A stretch of 64,000 nt of DNA. It comes from Planctomycetota bacterium (GTDB lineage: Bacteria; Planctomycetota; Uabimicrobiia; Uabimicrobiales; Uabimicrobiaceae). Positions within the stretch are counted from its first letter, which is position 1. Each line of letters opens with the position of its first letter. The DNA lies in assembly GCA_029260735.1 (NCBI GenBank), contig JAJDCR010000140.1, positions 42,440 through 106,439 of the forward strand, in the 5' to 3' direction. The position numbers were made by a program, and so were the translations under genes. The notes beneath the pieces are model-generated. The model ran no database searches. It was not told where the DNA came from and was given only the letters and a program-made list of their open reading frames with translations. Positions 51,265 to 59,708 of this stretch are shown here, one piece after another.

Positions 51265-52113
51265 AACTTTTCCCTAAGCAGTAAAAAATAGTTTTTACCT
51301 GAGTAACATAAATCTACCTAAGACAAATTAAAAATACTAAAAGACTTTTTGTAATTAAGTCTCATGAAAACGAAAGGGATTTCCTTAAACTAAGGAAATA
51401 TTGTTTTTAGCATCTAAAGAATGAGTCGATAGTTAAATACATTAACAAAGACTAAATTAAAAATCAACGATAATTAACAAAATAATGCTGGAGTTTATTT
51501 AGTCCGAAGATGTGAAAAAATTTCCAAAATATTTTCTATAAGATTACGCTACTCTTTGGCATAGAAAAAGAAAAATTATGCCAAAAAAATAGTTATACTT
51601 AAAGGCGCCAACTTTCCCATGTTATTATCTAGAAGAGTCAACTTTTTTTCATTCTTTCATTCTTTTTTATCTCTTGATTTTCAAAGATTTGCTTAAACTC
51701 CATTAAAGAATAAAAATTTTCGCGAATAACAATGTCTTAATTCTATCATCAATAAAGACTAAAGAGAGATATTTTTTGAGGAAGATAAGGAAAAAGTAAA
51801 ATTATTTATTTTACCTTGTTTGAGACTTTGAAATTTCTAAGATAATCTCTCACAGCTAACAAGAAATAAATAACTGTAGAAATTTGTTAAAAAATTTGAG
51901 TATTATTTATGTAAAATTTCTATTGGGGGATTAATGATATGTTTTTCTTAATTTAAAAAAAATCGATAGTGTTTTTATATGTCGGGAGACGAAGGAAGTG
52001 TGATGTTTAGTTTGGTTAGGGGAGGGCTTTGACTCCTGTTGAAATAAAGATTTAGGTATTGGGATGTGACCTTCGAGAAAAAGTATCCCCGAAGGGGATA
52101 TAAATCCTAATTT
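51265..52113 (-). other. AT-rich intergenic region (849 bases) without a gene
   Basis: I see no credible ORF. The region contains a 9-bp hairpin (ATTTCCTTA-aac-TAAGGAAAT, 51379-51399), an inverted repeat (TTTGGCATA and TATGCCAAA, 51555-51585), a decayed repeat half near 52026-52038 and the queD terminator at 52084-52100. It probably carries the promoter of the second receiver-Ser/Thr kinase cassette, but no clear promoter match was found. Confidence 0.5.
52084..52100 (-). terminator. terminator after queD
   Basis: TATCCCC and GGGGATA form a 7-bp stem with a 3-base loop (minus strand loop ttc), followed on the minus strand by a T run (ctttttctc). It starts 14 bases beyond the queD stop codon. 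Confidence 0.65.
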
Positions 52114-52557
52114 CTAAACGTCAGGGGTATAATCAGCCCAAGAGTTCGGAGTTTCAAATAGACGCACTCGAGAAATTTTGATGCCGGCAGGAAAACAATT
52201 TTGCAACTGCTCATAGCACCACTTAGATATTTCCTCAGCAGTAGGAATGAAGGGGACAATGATGACTTGAAACTCCTCTGCTTCATTGCTTTGGAAAAAC
52301 TTTTTTAACACTTCATCTTTTTCATAAATCATAAAGCCATGATCTAGAACATCGTGCACTCTCTCGGTCATGTACTTTTTAATATCCCCAAAATCAAAAA
52401 CCATTCCTTCTGAGCTATCGCCTGTGGTTTTGTTAAGGTCTCCTCCGAGAGTAAGCTCTAATCGATAACGATGCCCGTGAGGATGACGGCATTTGCTTTT
52501 ATGGTTGGGGACTCTGTGTCCCATATCCCATTCGATAATTTTTGTAACTTCGATCAT
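52114..52557 (-). CDS. queD: 6-carboxy-5,6,7,8-tetrahydropterin synthase-like (QueD/PTPS family)
   Basis: A 147-residue member of the PTPS/QueD family, which converts dihydroneopterin triphosphate to 6-carboxytetrahydropterin in the queuosine pathway. The zinc-binding histidines are in MGHRV (His14) and HPHGHRY, the catalytic Cys is in SKCRHPHGH, and ETPNSWADY near the C-terminus carries the conserved Glu. PTPS and folate-type members share these motifs, so queuosine is the likeliest but not certain pathway; no queC, queE or queF is in the window. It starts 29 bases after the repeat-containing membrane protein gene, with GGAGAAG. Confidence 0.82.
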   Translation of the reverse strand: MIEVTKIIEWDMGHRVPNHKSKCRHPHGHRYRLELTLGGDLNKTTGDSSEGMVFDFGDIKKYMTERVHDVLDHGFMIYEKDEVLKKFFQSNEAEEFQVIIVPFIPTAEEISKWCYEQLQNCFPAGIKISRVRLFETPNSWADYTPDV

Positions 52558-52586
52558 GTTCTCTTCTCCAGTTTTGTTGTAAACAT

Positions 52587-54407
52587 CTATTTTCTATGCT
52601 TTTTTCTGTTTTTAGATTTTGCTTTTTTACCAGAAGAGAATTTTTGGGTAATTTGTTGGGTAATCTGTTGGTAGATGGAATTCCAACTTTTGCCTTTTCT
52701 CTTTGGTTTTGTTGTAATCTTTTTTGCCTTGGCTATCGTTTTTTTCTTAGGTGGAGTATATTTTGGTCTTAGGGTCGGATCAGGAAATGCTGACTTGCGT
52801 TTCTCTACAGAGTCTGAAGGAGAAGATTTTAGGAAAGCTTGGGTTGGCTTCTTTCCTTTGCTCGAAGATTTTGGACTACTTTGGGAACGACCAAGGTTAA
52901 AAAGGCCAGAGTAAAGTCCTATTTTCAGTAGAATACAAGCAATAATTAAGATGGGGCCGACCATAGGGTAAGGGAAGCTGGCCTCTTGCCCTGCCAGAGT
53001 ATCAAAAAGTGGATCTGTATAAACTCCTGTCATAGCACTGAGAAGAATACTACTCGTTTCGTGAGAAAATTCATTCCAGTTAGCACGAGGACGAAGAGCG
53101 GGCAACTTTTTTTCTTTTTGAAACGCACGGTTTAGGTCAATCCAAGAAAAATAAAGAGAAACCTTTAAAAGAATACTAGCTAAAAAAGCAGCCAACAAAG
53201 CCATTAGATAAGGTAAGTTTTCCTTTTTCTTCCAACTATCAGGAACTGTGTCCACTCCCGAGCGCATTAAACTATCGAGTTTATTTTTTAATCCGCCCTC
53301 AATAGACATATCATTGAAAACTTGGGTGTATTTATCTAAATTTTGCAGGTAGCGGTCGGCCCCTTGCTCTCTCCAAAAATTCTTTACGTTCTTAGGAGCA
53401 TTTTGCCAGAGGTTATCCCAAAAACTAGGTTTTGTTGTTGGCTGAGCTTGCTGAGAAACCTGTTCCCCCACTTGTTTGTCCATGGACCACTTTAAGGGAA
53501 CTAAAGCGAGCTTAGAATCGTAGGCATAGATTCCCAGAGCTACTCCAATGATAATGGTGGTTACTTCTTGGGCCAATTTATTCCAGTTGTGTTCTTTGCT
53601 AAACTTGTGAAATCGACGCCAAGAAAAGAGTTGCCCTTTTTTTCCCTTTTGTTCTTCTTGTTTCCACGCATTTAAGTCGAGAAAATTACTATAAATCAAA
53701 GATTTTAGAAAAATGCAAGTAGCAAAAGTTAAAAAGCCTATGACAGGATAAGGAAAACTAGCTTGCTCTCCTTGTAAAATAGCCTCTAAGCCTGGTAAGA
53801 TGTATACCCCACCGATGATACTCAAGCCGAGAGTCGCAATTTCTTGGATAATCCCATTCCAATCCGTTAGATTTTTTCCCTTGGGAGGAGCTTTCCCTCC
53901 TTTTAGGAGGCGCGACTTAAGTCGATTTAGATGAAGTTTTCCAGAGTAGATAGCAATTTTCAGGGAAAAACAAATGATAATCAAAAGAAGACCAAAAATT
54001 AAAAAAGGTCTATTCTCTGGAGATTTCCATTTCTCAGGAATAGGGCTTATCCCTTTCGTCATAAGGCTTTCCAAGTCATCGCGTAAACTTCCCTTAACTC
54101 CTAGTTTCTCCATCGCAGTGGTATATTGCCCCAGATTACTTAGATAGCGTTCTGCTCCGCTCTGTTTCCAAAAATTTTTGACTAAGGGAGAGTCGGTAAA
54201 AAATCCAAAGTTGGAAGACTTTTGGGAGGGAGTTTTTTCTTGCAGAGAAGAGACAACTTGTTTGTCCATCTGCCATTTCATCGGCAAAAGGGCCACTTTG
54301 GACTCATAAGCATAGAGACCTATTCCCAGACCAATTAGGAGAGCACATACTTCTTGGACAAGACGATCCCAATCTTGTTGCCAGAACCACTTTTTGATGG
54401 ATTTCAT
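52587..54407 (-). CDS. membrane protein built of internal duplicated modules, unknown
   Basis: A 606-residue protein that I do not recognise. It consists of a tandem duplication of about 250 residues (start to ~255 and ~275 to ~525). Each half begins with a QEV/QEI-type helix (for example WDRLVQEVCALLIGLGIGLY and WNKLAQEVTTIIIGVALGIY), contains a soluble insert with FWKQSGAERYL/FWREQGADRYL, and ends with a hydrophobic segment preceded by ASFPYPVIG/ASFPYPMVG. A weaker repeat (IIQEIATLGLSIIGGVY, SHETSSILLSAMTGVY) lies inside each half, so the repeat is fourfold. About eight membrane helices are expected. The C-terminal ~80 residues are very basic (Lys/Ser-rich). Confidence 0.7.
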   Translation of the reverse strand: MKSIKKWFWQQDWDRLVQEVCALLIGLGIGLYAYESKVALLPMKWQMDKQVVSSLQEKTPSQKSSNFGFFTDSPLVKNFWKQSGAERYLSNLGQYTTAMEKLGVKGSLRDDLESLMTKGISPIPEKWKSPENRPFLIFGLLLIIICFSLKIAIYSGKLHLNRLKSRLLKGGKAPPKGKNLTDWNGIIQEIATLGLSIIGGVYILPGLEAILQGEQASFPYPVIGFLTFATCIFLKSLIYSNFLDLNAWKQEEQKGKKGQLFSWRRFHKFSKEHNWNKLAQEVTTIIIGVALGIYAYDSKLALVPLKWSMDKQVGEQVSQQAQPTTKPSFWDNLWQNAPKNVKNFWREQGADRYLQNLDKYTQVFNDMSIEGGLKNKLDSLMRSGVDTVPDSWKKKENLPYLMALLAAFLASILLKVSLYFSWIDLNRAFQKEKKLPALRPRANWNEFSHETSSILLSAMTGVYTDPLFDTLAGQEASFPYPMVGPILIIACILLKIGLYSGLFNLGRSQSSPKSSSKGKKPTQAFLKSSPSDSVEKRKSAFPDPTLRPKYTPPKKKTIAKAKKITTKPKRKGKSWNSIYQQITQQITQKFSSGKKAKSKNRKKHRK

Positions 54408-54583
54408 AAATTTCCTTTCAAGGAAACCCCTTAGTCTGAAAATAGTAAACTATCCTCTTAAAAGAGTTGGAGCAAAGGATAAGCAAGAGAAAATTTTTCT
54501 CAAAATTTTTCTCAAAGGCGGGGGTCGATTAGGACACGTCCTAATTTAAAAGTATTGGAGAGGAGCGAAAGGTAAGTAGGGGA

Positions 54584-54616
54584 TCAAGGTTTTCCCAGTG
54601 TTTGGGAAAACCTTGA
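54584..54616 (-). terminator. 14-bp hairpin downstream of rpmG
   Basis: TCAAGGTTTTCCCA and TGGGAAAACCTTGA pair perfectly with a 5-base loop, just beyond the L33 stop codon on the minus strand. No U-run follows, so it may be a processing or stabilising hairpin. Confidence 0.55.
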
Positions 54617-54624
54617 GAGAGAAA

Positions 54625-54795
54625 CTAGAGTTTTTTCTCACGGAACAATATATGTTTACGAACTATAGGATCGTATTTTTTCAACTCCAACTTATCAGGA
54701 GAGTTCCTTTTGTTTTTATAAGTAGTGTAATAGAAACTACTTTCGGTGCTCATCATTTTAATTTTATTACGAGCATTTTCTTTTTTTCTAGCCAT
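54625..54795 (-). CDS. rpmG: 50S ribosomal protein L33
   Basis: This 56-residue protein reads on the minus strand from ATG 54795: MARKKENARNKIKMMSTESS, then FYYTTYKNKRNSPDKL and KYDPIVRKHILFREKKL. It has the L33 signature (T-x-x-x-x-F-Y-T-T-x-K-N-K-R-N-x-P-x-K-L) and the PxVRKHxLFxExK end. It lacks the zinc-binding Cys pairs, so it is the Cys-free type. GAGG lies about 9 bases before the start. It lies between a membrane protein gene and glyoxalase II, with a hairpin downstream. Confidence 0.95.
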   Translation of the reverse strand: MARKKENARNKIKMMSTESSFYYTTYKNKRNSPDKLELKKYDPIVRKHILFREKKL

Positions 54796-54938
54796 TTTTA
54801 TTCCTCATTTATGATAACAAAATACGAATTTTGGGGGGGGAAAGTTTTTTTAGAACCATTTATAAAATAAGCAAATTGGGAGATTAATATACAATATTTC
54901 CAGAAAAAGTCAAGAAATAACTATTTAGATTTCCGATC

Positions 54939-55709
54939 CTAAAAATTATTCTTTTGAGTCCGCAGAGCTTGAAAAATTTTTTCAGCAGGAGCATCGCTGA
55001 GACCTATATTTTGACGAATACTTTCATCGTGACAACGAAGGAAAGGATTGATTTTTTTTTCTTGAGCGACAGTTGAAGGAGTTGTGTAAGACCCTTCCTC
55101 CAGAATTTTTTCTACTTTCTTTGCATAGTTTTTTAAATCTTGATTTCCGGGATCAACAGAAAGGGCAAAACGTAAATTGCTTTGAGTGTACTCATGGGCA
55201 AAAAATACTTTTGTCTCATCAGGAAGTTGGGCTATTTTTTGACAAGAAATGTGCATTTGCAGAGCGGTTCCTTCAAATAATCTTCCACAGCCACCAGAGA
55301 AAACTGTGTCGGCGCAAAAGACTGCTCGACTTTCCGGAAAATAGTAACTAATATGTCCTTTTGTATGGCCAGGGGTTTCTAAAACATGAGCCTCAGCATT
55401 TCCTACTAAAACAATATCTCCTTCAACAACGGTTTTATCTATCCCAGGGATTCGATTTTTATCTCCCACAAAACCAATTACTTCCGAGGAAAAACGCTTT
55501 TTTACCTCTTGGTTTCCCCCAATATGGTCGGGATGATGATGGGTACATAGTATTTTATCAATTTTTAGATTATTCTGATCTACAAAATCTAAAACGGGTT
55601 TGGCACTTCCCGGATCAATAACTGCCACTTTTTTCGTTTCGGGGCAAGTTAGCAAATAAATATAATTGTCACTAAACGCCGGAATAATTTGAATATCTAA
55701 AATAGACAT
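54939..55709 (-). CDS. gloB: hydroxyacylglutathione hydrolase (glyoxalase II)
   Basis: A 256-residue metallo-beta-lactamase-fold enzyme that hydrolyses S-D-lactoylglutathione to lactate and glutathione (final step of methylglyoxal detoxification). Metal-binding motifs are visible: THHHPDHIGG (the THxHxDH signature), ETPGHTKGHISYYF, FCADTVFSGGCGRLFEGT and the conserved C-terminal FLRCHDE. The length is close to the usual ~250 residues. GAGGAAG precedes the start. Glyoxalase I is not in the window. A 14-bp tandem repeat lies upstream. Confidence 0.9.
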   Translation of the reverse strand: MSILDIQIIPAFSDNYIYLLTCPETKKVAVIDPGSAKPVLDFVDQNNLKIDKILCTHHHPDHIGGNQEVKKRFSSEVIGFVGDKNRIPGIDKTVVEGDIVLVGNAEAHVLETPGHTKGHISYYFPESRAVFCADTVFSGGCGRLFEGTALQMHISCQKIAQLPDETKVFFAHEYTQSNLRFALSVDPGNQDLKNYAKKVEKILEEGSYTTPSTVAQEKKINPFLRCHDESIRQNIGLSDAPAEKIFQALRTQKNNF

Positions 55710-55763
55710 ACTTCCTCATTTCTTTTCAATAAACGATCACCTCATTCCACTTTTTTTTCAATT

Positions 55764-55819
55764 TTTTGGATTTTGAGTTTTGGATTTTGAGTTTTGGATT
55801 CTAAGTTTTTGATTTTAAG
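55764..55819. repeat. tandem 14-bp repeat (four units) upstream of gloB
   Basis: TTTTGGATTTTGAG occurs twice identically (55764-55777, 55778-55791), then two diverged copies (TTTTGGATTCTAAG, TTTTTGATTTTAAG). It lies between gloB (start 55709) and the stop of the Ser/Thr kinase gene at 55828. Confidence 0.75.
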
Positions 55820-55827
55820 TTTACGCC

Positions 55828-58431
55828 CTAATTATCCCATTGATTGATTTTTGCTCGAAAAGCAGCACTATACCGAGATGGTAAACTAAGTCCTCGTCTC
55901 CATTCTGCCAAAGCACGATCTTTCTGTCCTAGCTGCAGGTAATATTCTCCTCGCTGCAAAAACAACTTGGCCTCGCTAGGTTTGAGTTGAAAAGCTTTGT
56001 CAATTGCACTCAAAGCATCTTCCCATTTTCCCTGCTGTGCAAGTCCGACAGATATGTAGTAGTGAACATTATAAAGATTGGGGTTGAGTTCATTTGCTTT
56101 TTCAAAATCGGCAAAGGCTTTTTCTATATCATGAACAAACTCTAACCAAAAAATGCCTCTTTGAAGATAAGCTTGGGGATAGGGATATTGCTCGATACAT
56201 TCGGTAAAATAATTGATGGCTTCCTCGGGAGCTTTTTTTTTCCGGTAAGCAACATGGATGTTATAATAAACACTTCGGTAAGTGGGGGCAATGCTTTGAA
56301 TTCTCTTAAAGTCTTCTAAAGCAGCGTCATACATTCCTAATTTATCGCAGTAAATGATACCTCGTTTCATATAACAATGATTACATGGGCGAACTTGAAT
56401 AGCTTCAGTATAAGCGACCACGGCCTCTTGGTAGCGTCTCATTTTTTCCAAAGCGAGTGCTTTGGAACTTCGGAAAATAGGATCTTGGGGAAAAAACTTT
56501 AGGGCTTTTTCAAAATTGCTCAGAGCTCTCTTATAGTGAGCCATTTCCAAAAGTATTTTGCCTTTGAGTTCATAGACATAAAGGTACTTATCATCTATTA
56601 AAAGAGCTTTATTCAGTTCCTTTAATGAGGCTGTGAAATTACGTTGTTGAACGTATTTTTGCGCTTCTAGGTAGTGGAAACTAGCTGTTTCCTCTTCTTT
56701 TAATAAAGCTGCAGGGCCAGGGGTTCTTGCTTTATGAGCTTCCGAAGTTTCCTCTGAGTTTTCTTCCGTATTTTCTAGAGTCTCTGGACTTTCTTTTGCC
56801 TTAGTGTTTTTTTCTACAAGTTTTTTTTTCGGCTTATGCTCTTTTTTATCTAGTTGGCTAATCGGTTTTTGAGAGATATAAACAAAAAATAGAACAAAGC
56901 TCAGAACTATGGCAACTGTCAAAAGAGTGGTTTTGGAAGAGTCGGATTTTCTTTGCTTTTGCTTAATATTATTTAAGCGCGAATTTCGGCTTGCTCCACT
57001 GGAATTTCGACTTTTTGAATTAGTAGAAACCGTACTATAGCGGTTACTTCTACTTCGCGGAGAACTTCCCCGCCCTGAAACAGAGGAGCTTTTCTCTATA
57101 TCATTAGCTAAACGTAAAGCACTCTGGTAGCGCTTGCTTGTTTTTTTCGCCATCGCTTTTAAGCAAATTTTAGCAACATCATCGGGAATCTGGGGGTTTA
57201 TCTCTTGAGGCAAAGTAGGATCATCAAGAGAGATCTTCGAAATTAAAGTTGTCAAAGCCTTGGCTTCAAAGGGAAGTTTTCCCGTTAAAAGCTGATACAT
57301 GACTACTCCAAGAGAATATATGTCCGACTGATGAGTGACAGACTCTGGGGAATTGATTTGCTGAGGAGACATATAACTGGGAGTTCCCATGAAGGAACCC
57401 TTTTGGGTTAGAGTTTGAACTCCTTCTTGGTCTTTTGCTAATCCAAAATCAGTTAACCAAGGTTTTCCTTCTTCGTCGACAATGATATTAGCAGGCTTAA
57501 CATCCCGATGAATAATATTGTTTTGGTGGGCTTCATGAAGAGCTTGGGCAATGGGAATAATAATTTTAAAACATTTGCGTGGCGAAAGAGGAAGAGAGTA
57601 TTTGTCTAAACTCATTCCCTTAATATAAGCCATACAAAAATAAGGAGAATCATTTTCTTCTCCTAAATCGTAAACCGGGACAATATTAGGATGTTCCACT
57701 CGGTTGACGGTTCGGGCCTCTCTCAAAAAACGAGCCGTTTCTATCTTGTTTTCTTTTCCGCTAAGAAGAACTTTAAGAGCAACATCTCTTTCAAAAGAAG
57801 GGTCGTAAGCTTCGTAAACAATTCCCATTCCTCCTCGAGCAATCTCTCGTTTTATCTGATAACGTCCAAATGATTTTGGGACATACTCTTGGATTTGGGG
57901 AACACCTTCCTTGAAACAAACTGATCCACTGTTTGAAAGAGAAATGCTTGTGTATTTCTGACGAATGTCTCCTACCTGAGATGCTTCGAGGAATTTTTTT
58001 TGAAGTAAATATTGGGGGAAATTCGTCTTTTGATATCCTTTAGGGTCTTGGCTCCACTTTTTTAAAATCTGATTGGCTTCTTCTTGTCCAAAATATTTTT
58101 CTTGCAGAGCTGCCAAAGAAAAGAGAACAGCATCTTTTTGTTGAGCGTCCATTTGAAAAATGGCACTTTTGTCTTCCTGAATTTGCTCTTTTGAGAGGAG
58201 GCCTTTCTCCAGGAGAATACTGCCCGCATGAGTGAAACGGGCTAGGGTAACTTCTTCTGAATTTATGGGGCGGCTACGTAAAATACTGGCGGGATTTTCT
58301 TCTTTGCCCTCTTGCCGGGCTTGCCAGAGAACTTTTTGGCATTGGGAAATTATTTCATCAGACTTACCCATTCGAAGAAGTTCGCCCAGAAAGATAATGT
58401 CTTCGTGCAACAGCTTGTTTGTTGACTTCAT
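55828..58431 (-). CDS. Ser/Thr protein kinase with TPR repeats
   Basis: An 867-residue membrane kinase. The N-terminal ~190 residues are a helical region. The Hanks-type kinase (about 192-450) has GRYQIKREIARGGMGIVYEA (P-loop), VALKVL (Lys), HRDVKPANIIV (catalytic loop), TDFGLAKD (Mg2+) and GTPSYMSPQQ. A Ser/Arg-rich linker follows, then a membrane helix (about 502-521) and about eight TPR motifs (about 590-860) that are probably periplasmic. Such kinases with TPRs are common in Planctomycetota-like genomes. It starts 4 bases after the FHA gene, so the two are co-translated. The FHA protein is a likely partner that would bind its phospho-Thr. Confidence 0.9.
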   Translation of the reverse strand: MKSTNKLLHEDIIFLGELLRMGKSDEIISQCQKVLWQARQEGKEENPASILRSRPINSEEVTLARFTHAGSILLEKGLLSKEQIQEDKSAIFQMDAQQKDAVLFSLAALQEKYFGQEEANQILKKWSQDPKGYQKTNFPQYLLQKKFLEASQVGDIRQKYTSISLSNSGSVCFKEGVPQIQEYVPKSFGRYQIKREIARGGMGIVYEAYDPSFERDVALKVLLSGKENKIETARFLREARTVNRVEHPNIVPVYDLGEENDSPYFCMAYIKGMSLDKYSLPLSPRKCFKIIIPIAQALHEAHQNNIIHRDVKPANIIVDEEGKPWLTDFGLAKDQEGVQTLTQKGSFMGTPSYMSPQQINSPESVTHQSDIYSLGVVMYQLLTGKLPFEAKALTTLISKISLDDPTLPQEINPQIPDDVAKICLKAMAKKTSKRYQSALRLANDIEKSSSVSGRGSSPRSRSNRYSTVSTNSKSRNSSGASRNSRLNNIKQKQRKSDSSKTTLLTVAIVLSFVLFFVYISQKPISQLDKKEHKPKKKLVEKNTKAKESPETLENTEENSEETSEAHKARTPGPAALLKEEETASFHYLEAQKYVQQRNFTASLKELNKALLIDDKYLYVYELKGKILLEMAHYKRALSNFEKALKFFPQDPIFRSSKALALEKMRRYQEAVVAYTEAIQVRPCNHCYMKRGIIYCDKLGMYDAALEDFKRIQSIAPTYRSVYYNIHVAYRKKKAPEEAINYFTECIEQYPYPQAYLQRGIFWLEFVHDIEKAFADFEKANELNPNLYNVHYYISVGLAQQGKWEDALSAIDKAFQLKPSEAKLFLQRGEYYLQLGQKDRALAEWRRGLSLPSRYSAAFRAKINQWDN

Positions 58432-58435
58432 TGTT

Positions 58436-59464
58436 TTATTTTCGAGGAAGTGTTTTCATGGCCTGCATTAAAAGCCAATCTACATCATCACTCATCGTGA
58501 TTTCTAAGATGACTTCACTGGGAATAAAATCCATAATCCCTTCTTGCCACAGAAGAACTTGAAAAAAAGCATCTCGTCCCATCAAACGCTCTGCCACACA
58601 GTGAACCACAACCCCTCTTAGAAAGTAGATATTCGCACTATCTTTTTTCCAGGTAATTTTCAGATAACCAGAAAGCTTTTCTAAAGTAGCAATTTGAATA
58701 GCGGTGGCAATGTCAACATCTTTTAAATCGACTTCTGAATTTCTTTCTAGACCTTGGAAAAAAATTTCCTTCGCGTTTTGAACTCTTTCTAAATCAGTTA
58801 GCACTTGATAGCCAGTATCGACGATGTCTGGGTAGACATTGTCGGCAAAAGAACCAGCCAAAACTTCCCTAAAGAAGAGAGTATGATTACCGATGTTGAT
58901 AATGTCACCATTACGTAAACAGTGAGAATCAATAACACGGTTATTCACATAGGTTCCGTTTGAACTGCCTAAATCTTTAATACTATAAGCTTTTTTTTCC
59001 CAACGAATGGTTGCATGAAGTCGTGATATCTCAGGAAAAGGCAGAGCAAGTTGATTTTGCCCATCACGACCTATCCCAAAATTTTTGTCTTTTTCCAATC
59101 GAAATGTTTGAAAGGTAGGACAAATAATATAGCTAGTGAAATTATTGGACTCAATGGATGAATTTAAGGTTGTTGAGCGACCAGTACTGAAATGGCCAGT
59201 AGTCTTATCAGAAAGAGCCAGGCTCTCAGGGGGGGGATTTATTGCCATTTCCATAGGGGTCGTACTTCTTTGTACTTTTTCTATACGTCGAGTTGCTGCT
59301 TTTTCATCTAGTTCTTCGGCAAATTTTCGTAAAGAGGGAATCTTATTTTTACGAGTTTCGACTCCTCTTTCGATTATTCGGTTTTTTTGGGTCGCTTGCC
59401 GAGAACAAACAATACAAGTTTTTGTATAGGAGTTTATTTTCTCCCCACAATTAGGACATTTCAT
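58436..59464 (-). CDS. FHA-domain protein with zinc ribbon and DUF4388-like C-terminus
   Basis: A 342-residue protein. It starts with a zinc ribbon (MKCPNCGEKIN and CIVCSR). The FHA domain (about residues 115-210) has the phosphothreonine-binding motifs: FGIGRDGQNQL, SRLHATI (Ser, Arg and His) and SSNGTYVN. The C-terminal ~110 residues resemble DUF4388/PATAN-like regulators (SGYLKITWKKDSANIYF, GVVVHCVAERLMGRDAFFQVL). Such proteins bind phospho-Thr proteins and pass a signal. It is directly before the Ser/Thr kinase gene. GGAGTCCGAG precedes ATG 59464. Confidence 0.82.
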   Translation of the reverse strand: MKCPNCGEKINSYTKTCIVCSRQATQKNRIIERGVETRKNKIPSLRKFAEELDEKAATRRIEKVQRSTTPMEMAINPPPESLALSDKTTGHFSTGRSTTLNSSIESNNFTSYIICPTFQTFRLEKDKNFGIGRDGQNQLALPFPEISRLHATIRWEKKAYSIKDLGSSNGTYVNNRVIDSHCLRNGDIINIGNHTLFFREVLAGSFADNVYPDIVDTGYQVLTDLERVQNAKEIFFQGLERNSEVDLKDVDIATAIQIATLEKLSGYLKITWKKDSANIYFLRGVVVHCVAERLMGRDAFFQVLLWQEGIMDFIPSEVILEITMSDDVDWLLMQAMKTLPRK

Positions 59465-59509
59465 AACTCGGACTCCACAGGAATTGCTATCTTACTACTA
59501 TTCTCTAAT

Positions 59510-59538
59510 AAGATAAAAATTTTTTCCTTTAAAAGCAA
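59510..59538 (-). promoter_or_regulatory. candidate promoter for the FHA-kinase operon
   Basis: On the minus strand TTGCTT (59533-59538), 17 bases and TATCTT (59510-59515) resemble a sigma70 promoter, with about 45 bases to the start at 59464. It is a weaker match than the porin promoter. Confidence 0.35.
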
Positions 59539-59574
59539 GTAGAAAACTTTTATGTAAGAGAATTCTATGCAGTA

Positions 59575-59603
59575 TTGATTTTCTAACAAGTCTAAAGTAT
59601 AAT
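59575..59603 (+). promoter_or_regulatory. sigma70-type promoter for the HD-GYP gene
   Basis: TTGATT (59575-59580), 17 bases and TATAAT (59598-59603) lie 105 bases before ATG 59709. It is divergent from the FHA operon promoter. Confidence 0.55.
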
Positions 59604-59708
59604 GCTGAAGTAATAGCAAATAAGTAAAGAATTTAGAGTAATCTTAGAGTAGGTGATAAACCAAAGATTTTGAAGCATGTCCAAAAGTTTCTGAAGATAT
59701 AGCAAAAA

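Noticed and set aside
51265..52113. hidden small gene in the AT-rich gap
   Set aside because: No open frame with a plausible start site was seen on either strand.
54598..54870. 90-codon plus-strand frame
   Set aside because: It lies antisense to the clear L33 gene and has no ribosome-binding site.
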